Of a stretch of DNA of 64,000 nt, positions 59,188 to 64,000 are shown piece by piece. The notes below the pieces were generated by a model. The model ran no database searches. It had not been told where the DNA came from and saw only the letters and a program-made list of their open reading frames with translations. The position numbers and the translations under genes were made by a program. Numbering within the stretch: the first letter of the stretch is position 1; each line of letters begins with the position of its first letter. The DNA comes from Candolleomyces eurysporus (Eukaryota; Basidiomycota; Agaricomycetes; Agaricales; Psathyrellaceae). Where the stretch lies: positions 173,711 through 237,710 of the forward strand of contig JANBPK010001037.1 of NCBI GenBank assembly GCA_027579435.1, read 5' to 3'.

Positions 59188-60200
59188 ATGCTGAGCAGGC
59201 GTATTCTCCCACAAATCAACCGCTCAGTTAGAGTTGCGACACGCTCTGTTTCTACTGCGCAGAAGAGCGTCGGGGCCACTGGCAAGGCGGTCCCAGCTGA
59301 ACAAGACGAGTCTAAACCTGCATCGACATGGCAATCCCCCAACTACCCAACGACATGGTCAACAAACCAGAATACACGACCTTTGGCCGGCTCTTCTCCT
59401 CGTTTTGAGCAAACCTATATGGATTTGCAGCCCCAGCCCTTGAGCGCGATGGAGCTCATTGCCCAAGAGCCCATCCGGCTGGTACAGGGTAGGAAGGCGG
59501 TTTGCGACGGAAGTAAGTGTTTCGATTTCGCTTTGGCCTTGCCCGGGAGAGGGGAAACGGCGTTTTTCTTTTGAAATTTCCGGAACCTCCACTTTCCGCC
59601 TTACCTTCCGTCGGCCATTTCGGATTCTTCGATGGGAATGCAATGCTCACACAACTTTTTNAATGCGGCTTTTACAGGCGGAGGACCCTTGGGCCATCCC
59701 AAGGTCTACATCAATCTTGTACGTGTGTCCATTCATCTTTCCTTTCTTCGGCCATTCCTTCTGCCTCTCGTGCGGCGTAGTTCCCAGTGCATGGCTTGCC
59801 TCGCGCACCTGTCGAACCCACGGCTTTTTTNAATTTGTTGCCAACTCGTGTTTGTACACTGCGTTCTCGAGCTGACTATAATCTCCTTCTCTCCCTGTCC
59901 AACAGGATCAACCTGGACCGAGGGCATGCGGGTATGTTTGATTTTGACCTTCCGTATCATTCGCAGATTTTCGGTGACCGGTACGACGTACCACCGCCTT
60001 GCTTGTTTCCCATTCCTTCGTTTCGCTTGTTGCTTGCTTCCTCGGTCGCTAACGGAAAACACCGGGTTTTATTCAACCTTTTTGCAGATACTGGTGAGTT
60101 GCTAGCTTGTTGCGGTGCTTCTCGATCCATGCTCATGATCCATCTCAATTACCGTTCCAGTGGAATCCGTTTCGAGCAAGACCCTCACCATCACCATTGA
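59188..60200 (+). CDS. NDUFS6: Complex I 13-kDa zinc subunit NDUFS6
   Basis: Zinc-binding accessory subunit of mitochondrial NADH:ubiquinone oxidoreductase. Five exons (59188-59512, 59678-59718, 59906-59931, 60088-60093, 60161-60200) sum to 438 nt, 145 residues. A presequence (MLSRRILPQINRSVRVATRSVSTAQ) is followed by a soluble linker with FEQTYMDLQPQPLSAMELI. The signature is CDGGGGPLGHPKVYINLD then GPRACGYCGIRFEQDPHHHH. This matches NDUFS6 to the end, including the His tail. Zinc ligands are the His of GHPK and the Cys of ACGYCG, with the first Cys in VCDGG. The fourth exon is 6 nt (ATACTG) with perfect splice sites on both sides and encodes Tyr-Cys of CGYCG. Two N symbols (59661, 59831) are intronic. 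Confidence 0.95.
60088..60093 (+). other. NDUFS6: Six-nucleotide microexon of NDUFS6
   Basis: ATACTG between TTTGCAG and GTGAGT. It keeps the frame and completes CGYCG: GG|A-TAC-TG|T. Skipping it also keeps the frame but deletes Tyr and the second zinc cysteine. Confidence 0.85.
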
Positions 60201-61046
60201 TAAATGTTCTGTTACCAGGACACCCGACCAGTAGCGTATTCCTGTATAGACCTTCGAATGACGAGATTTCTACCTGGCTCAGCTCAATTTCCATGTGTCG
60301 TAAGAGACTTCGATCAAAACCCGGTCGTTGAGAAACTGGTCACTGCACGTTGACGATCGCTTGACAAAAATTCCGAATTTTTTTGGGGGTTTGTATTATC
60401 CCGGCTGTGACTTGTGTACGTAGTACAAGCCAGTGAGCATAAAAATACATTGAATGTTTCTACTAGTATACCAATCTTCCGGCTACTGAAGAAATAAAAT
60501 AGTGAGCTTGGAAAGGGACGAATGGGAGGGTAAGTGAACTAGACGAGGGTAAGTAGTGTACGACGATAAAGCCCAAAAGTAGGTAAAAAAAAANGTAGCG
60601 GAAGTGAAATAGTAGAACAGGGAAAGGAAAAAGCAAGTATTATGAGATAAATACGCTGAACAAGCTGGCCAGAGCAGAACCAGGAAAAGGTTCATTACGT
60701 GTTTGTTATACGCTTCGGTGTACAACCTCCTGGGTGGTTAAGGATGCCATGTGATGGAATAAAGGAGCGTCGGCGTGCTGGAATGTGGCAGCGGTGGGAT
60801 GAGATGAAAGATGGGAAAGGAGGACGTGAAGGGAAAAGGAAGTGAAGGAGCGACTAGGGTGAAGACTATCGATCCATGATACAGTAACAAGTGAAAGTGA
60901 AGAAAGTGAATGAGTGACATGCTTGACAGACAGATGATGACTGAGCGTGACGGTAAAAGTCTAGTGAATCCATACAACACTTCAAGACAAAGGAATAAAA
61001 AAAATGGAGAGCACAGAAGGGAAGCAAAGAAAACCAAATCCGCCAC
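60201..61046. other. Convergent 3' region, no gene seen
   Basis: 846 bp between the stops of NDUFS6 (plus) and the kinase gene (minus). It is AT- and purine-rich on the plus strand, with one N at 60594 after a run of A. No credible ORF; probably two 3' UTRs. Confidence 0.55.
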
Positions 61047-64000
61047 TCATTCCTCCGGAGGTATGCTAAATGACATTGGTGATATGGGAGAATAGTCACC
61101 TGCAACTGCCTCCAGCTCAGCAAAGGGAGGAAGCAGGTTAGGGTTGGTTGTGGACGACGGCTGAGGAGAGTGTCCAGAGGATAGAGGCGATAATGGAGGC
61201 GGCGGGGGCAAAGGGGGNCTGAATAAATTCACCAGAGTCACTATCAGGCACCAGACCATCCGTACTGTCCCACTTGTAACTCACCACTTTGAACATTGGA
61301 TTGATAGCTGACTTTGCTGACGGCGGCGGGTGCCCTGAGCTTGGTGGGTGTCCGTAAGGGGAGTTACCACCGCCCGGACTTGTTGGATGATGGCCATGCA
61401 AGTAGCTATGCAAATCCAATGGACTGCTGGGAGCGAGTCCGTGGTTCTGGATAGAAATGTAAGGAGGTGATTTGTTGTCTAAACCACTATCCTTGGCATC
61501 CTGCTGCATCACCCATGGAGGTGAGGGGGAGAGGGAAGGCGATAGGGTGGGAGAGAGAGAAAGCATGTGCAGGGGAGGAGGGGATACGCTCCCGCCTAGG
61601 TGCGGATTCACATTGAGATGCATGTGGAATTCGTGCGCCAAAGATGATGACCCTTCGATGGAGAATGAATTGGAGGAACGGGCGGAGGGGGAGAATTCAT
61701 CAAACGAGGTTCGAAGAGAAGATCGTGATGTCCGTGAACTGATACCAAACATACTTGGAGGATGTCGTAGGCGTGAAGGGCCAGGATCACTGTCAACTGT
61801 TGCAAAGGACATGGAAGACACTCGACTAAGGCTGTTAACATCAGACGAAGAAATCGAGTGATCATCATCGAATTCTCTTCGTCGAGCCTTTGCAGCGCGC
61901 TCAGCTGTCGTGCCTCTCCGATCCCTGTATCCTCGGTGGTCGAGTGAAGGCACGGGCTCCATGGAAGGCGAGGTGAACCTGCCAGCCGCGGCACTGACTG
62001 TAGAAGGGATGTTGCCACTGCTCTTCTGTCTGATAGGGCCAGAAGCACCAACTTTTGACTTGTCAGCCAACTCCACGCGCTGTTCGTTGGCACTAGACCA
62101 CTCGATTTCCTCAGTCCTAGCCACTGCCTGCTGCAGCATACGCTGACGCTTGTGCATGACAGCACGAGCCTGTTCACGATGCATCTGCTCTGCAATTTTC
62201 CGGCGAGCCTTCTCGGCCTCGCGGTTGATTCGTTCGGCTTCCTTCTTCTTGAACTTCTCAAGCTCGCGAGAATCCTGGGCAGGCTCCCGAGTTGGTGATG
62301 ACTCCCGTATCGATTTGCCGTCCGTGCTTGTCGATTGCGATCGTTTCCGAGTGCCGAGTGCTGTTGTTTCATCAAGTGGAGGCAGGTGATGCGTTTTGTC
62401 TCCACCAAACATTCCCAAGCCCCATTTGCTCTTTTTGCTGCCAAATGAGAGTCCTGTAAGCCTTGACTTGTGAGGATGAACATGATTTGGAGGCTGGTCT
62501 GACTCCACGCGTGCGCGACCTGTGAACTCTGGAACCATGGACGGTCCGGGATTGGCATGGCCATTGAGATAAGGTTTCGAAGGTTCTGGGGGAACGGAAA
62601 CGTCCATGGGGTAGTCTGTTGATGGCGGCTGGGGTGACGATGCTGACCACAATGCGATTGGATGATTCCGGTGGCCATTCTGCGCATGGACAGGGATTGG
62701 CTGTGGTAGATGATGGCGGGGAGGTGGGATATCGGGAACGGGTGGTGGAGCATGAGCATGGTGCGTTGAATGCGAGTGAGACGGTGGAAGGTTGCGGGGC
62801 GTATGGGAAGAAAGAGATGGCTGTGACGAATTGCCATTCAGCTGGGAAGACATCATTGGAATCGATGTTTGCGAAGTCGAGGCCCGAAGACCAGAAGGCA
62901 TTGGAATATCGTTCCGAGGGAGAGTTTCCCGGAGGTAGGGATGGTGTAAGCACTGCTTGCTCGTCAGACGCCTATCTGGGTCGTAACGAAGCAAGTCCCG
63001 TATGCACTGTATGAGGGATATTGGCACAGACTTGTCAAATAGTGAGAAGATATCCTTCGGCCGAGTCTGTAAATCAAATGAGTAAATGCCAAAAACAATA
63101 GCGCTGTTGAGGACTGACCAATGGAAATTGGAAGCCGACGTCTCTCGCCAGCCTGATACCTCGCGACCATGGACCGCCACCGATAATTCGGTCGTCCAAG
63201 TCGTAGCCATAAGCATCCGAAGGATCCCCAAGAACCTCGCATATTCTCGCAACCTGATCAACCTGATCTGAGCCTGGAAAAAGGGGCCTCAGATTCACCA
63301 ACTCCGCCATAATCGTCCCCAACGCCCACATGTCCACGGGATTTGAGTATTCTCGGCTCAAGAGGAGGACTTCTGGTGCACGATACCATCTTGTGGACAC
63401 ATATTCTGTGTACGGAGGTCTGCTGTTGGTTTCTCGGGCCAGTCCGAAATCAGCCAGCTTGATGATGGCGACGACATCCTTCTCCTTCGAAGCGTTGGGT
63501 GGGGCGACGGGGGATACGGGGGTGTAGTCGAAGAGGCCAACTGTCGTGACGAGGACGTTTTCTGGTTTCATGTCGCGGTGAAAATACCCATGGTTGTGTA
63601 TGTGGTCCAACCCAGACACAATCTGCTTGAAAATAGAGGCCACGAGTCCCCCTGCAAATGGCCGGCCTTTGCGCGCCTTGATGAGATGGTAGAGGTTCCC
63701 TTCCATTGATTCGAACACGAAGTAGAGCTCCTTTGTAGTGGGGAGCAGAAAAAAANTCGTAGAGAGGAATGATGTTTTCGTGAAATGGAATTGCCCGAAG
63801 CGACTGTTGAAAGCAGCGTTAGGAAGGATGGCAGAGATAGTGAAAGTAGACGCACCTCGAGCTCCTTCAACCTCGAACACTCGTCCCAACCTCCCTCCCA
63901 CCTCTTCTTCATCCTCTTGACCGCTACCAGGCGCTTTCCCGCCCACTCGGGGCGTGCGCCTTGCCCGCACTGCATGGGCGACAGCGGCGTGCCCGGCGGT
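61047..64000 (-). CDS. Ime2/MAK/RCK-like serine/threonine kinase (5' truncated)
   Basis: CMGC-type protein kinase of the Ime2/MAK/ICK group, involved in fungi in meiosis and development (Crk1 in Ustilago). The start lies beyond 64000. Visible kinase motifs: [15 protein letters not shown] with the ATP-site Lys, an alphaC-like SRLKELE, hinge [40 protein letters not shown], activation loop [16 protein letters not shown] with a TEY dual-phosphorylation motif, and [22 protein letters not shown] long Ser/Pro/His-rich tail (62900-61050) includes coiled coil ([24 protein letters not shown]). Two N symbols break the frame: 63756 (IPLYD/FFLLPTT) and 61218 ([13 protein letters not shown]). Dropping each N restores the frame, and the true end is SFSIPPEE at 61047. 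Confidence 0.9.

Noticed and set aside
1..64000. A biosynthetic, defence or mobile-element system
   Set aside because: No PKS/NRPS, terpene synthase, transposase, reverse transcriptase, CRISPR repeat or NLR-type gene was seen; the genes are housekeeping or secreted proteins with mixed strands and no shared pathway.

Overview
The window is nuclear DNA of a filamentous basidiomycete, most likely a mushroom-forming Agaricomycete. The evidence is dense genes split by many short introns (about 44-70 nt, GT..AG), a PriA-type cysteine-rich secreted protein, a basidiomycete-style VPS13 N-terminus, Hsp104, and Dikarya housekeeping genes. I see 23 protein-coding genes, 21 of them complete. I see no rRNA, convincing tRNA, transposon or CRISPR. 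Twelve N symbols lie in the window, each beside a homopolymer. All five that fall in coding exons sit where the reading frame breaks, and removing the N restores the frame.

Layout, left to right: the 5' part of a gene resembling a dsRNA-binding/DEAH-helicase N-terminus (minus); the mitochondrial Fe-S cochaperone Jac1 (minus); a dysferlin/peroxin-domain protein (plus); a TMEM135 family membrane protein (plus); the diphthamide methylesterase Dph7 (minus); a small four-helix-like membrane protein (plus); DNA polymerase zeta Rev3 (minus); glucose-6-phosphate 1-epimerase (minus); PP2A scaffold subunit A (plus); a PriA-like secreted protein (plus); an unknown secreted protein with a Kex2-like site (plus); a DUF4870/Tic20-like membrane protein (minus); AP-2 alpha adaptin (plus); a C2-RasGAP protein (minus); an ELO fatty acid elongase (minus); an unknown 190-residue protein (minus); VPS13 (plus, about 11.6 kb); a DENN-domain protein (minus); a NIPA-type magnesium transporter (minus); Hsp104 (minus); an unknown 542-residue protein (minus); the complex I subunit NDUFS6 (plus); and an Ime2/MAK-like kinase that runs off the right edge (minus).

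The genes do not form a metabolic cluster. Loose themes are membrane lipid and organelle contact (VPS13, elongase, TMEM135, dysferlin-domain protein), trafficking and small-GTPase control (AP-2, DENN, RasGAP), mitochondria (Jac1, NDUFS6), translation and protein quality (Dph7, Hsp104) and genome maintenance (Rev3).

The most notable observations are a 6-nt microexon in NDUFS6 that supplies a zinc-ligand cysteine, an FFAT-like motif after an acidic tract in VPS13, a heat-shock element just past the stop codon of the gene upstream of hsp104, two or three well-structured but unrecognised genes, and the predictable homopolymer frame errors.
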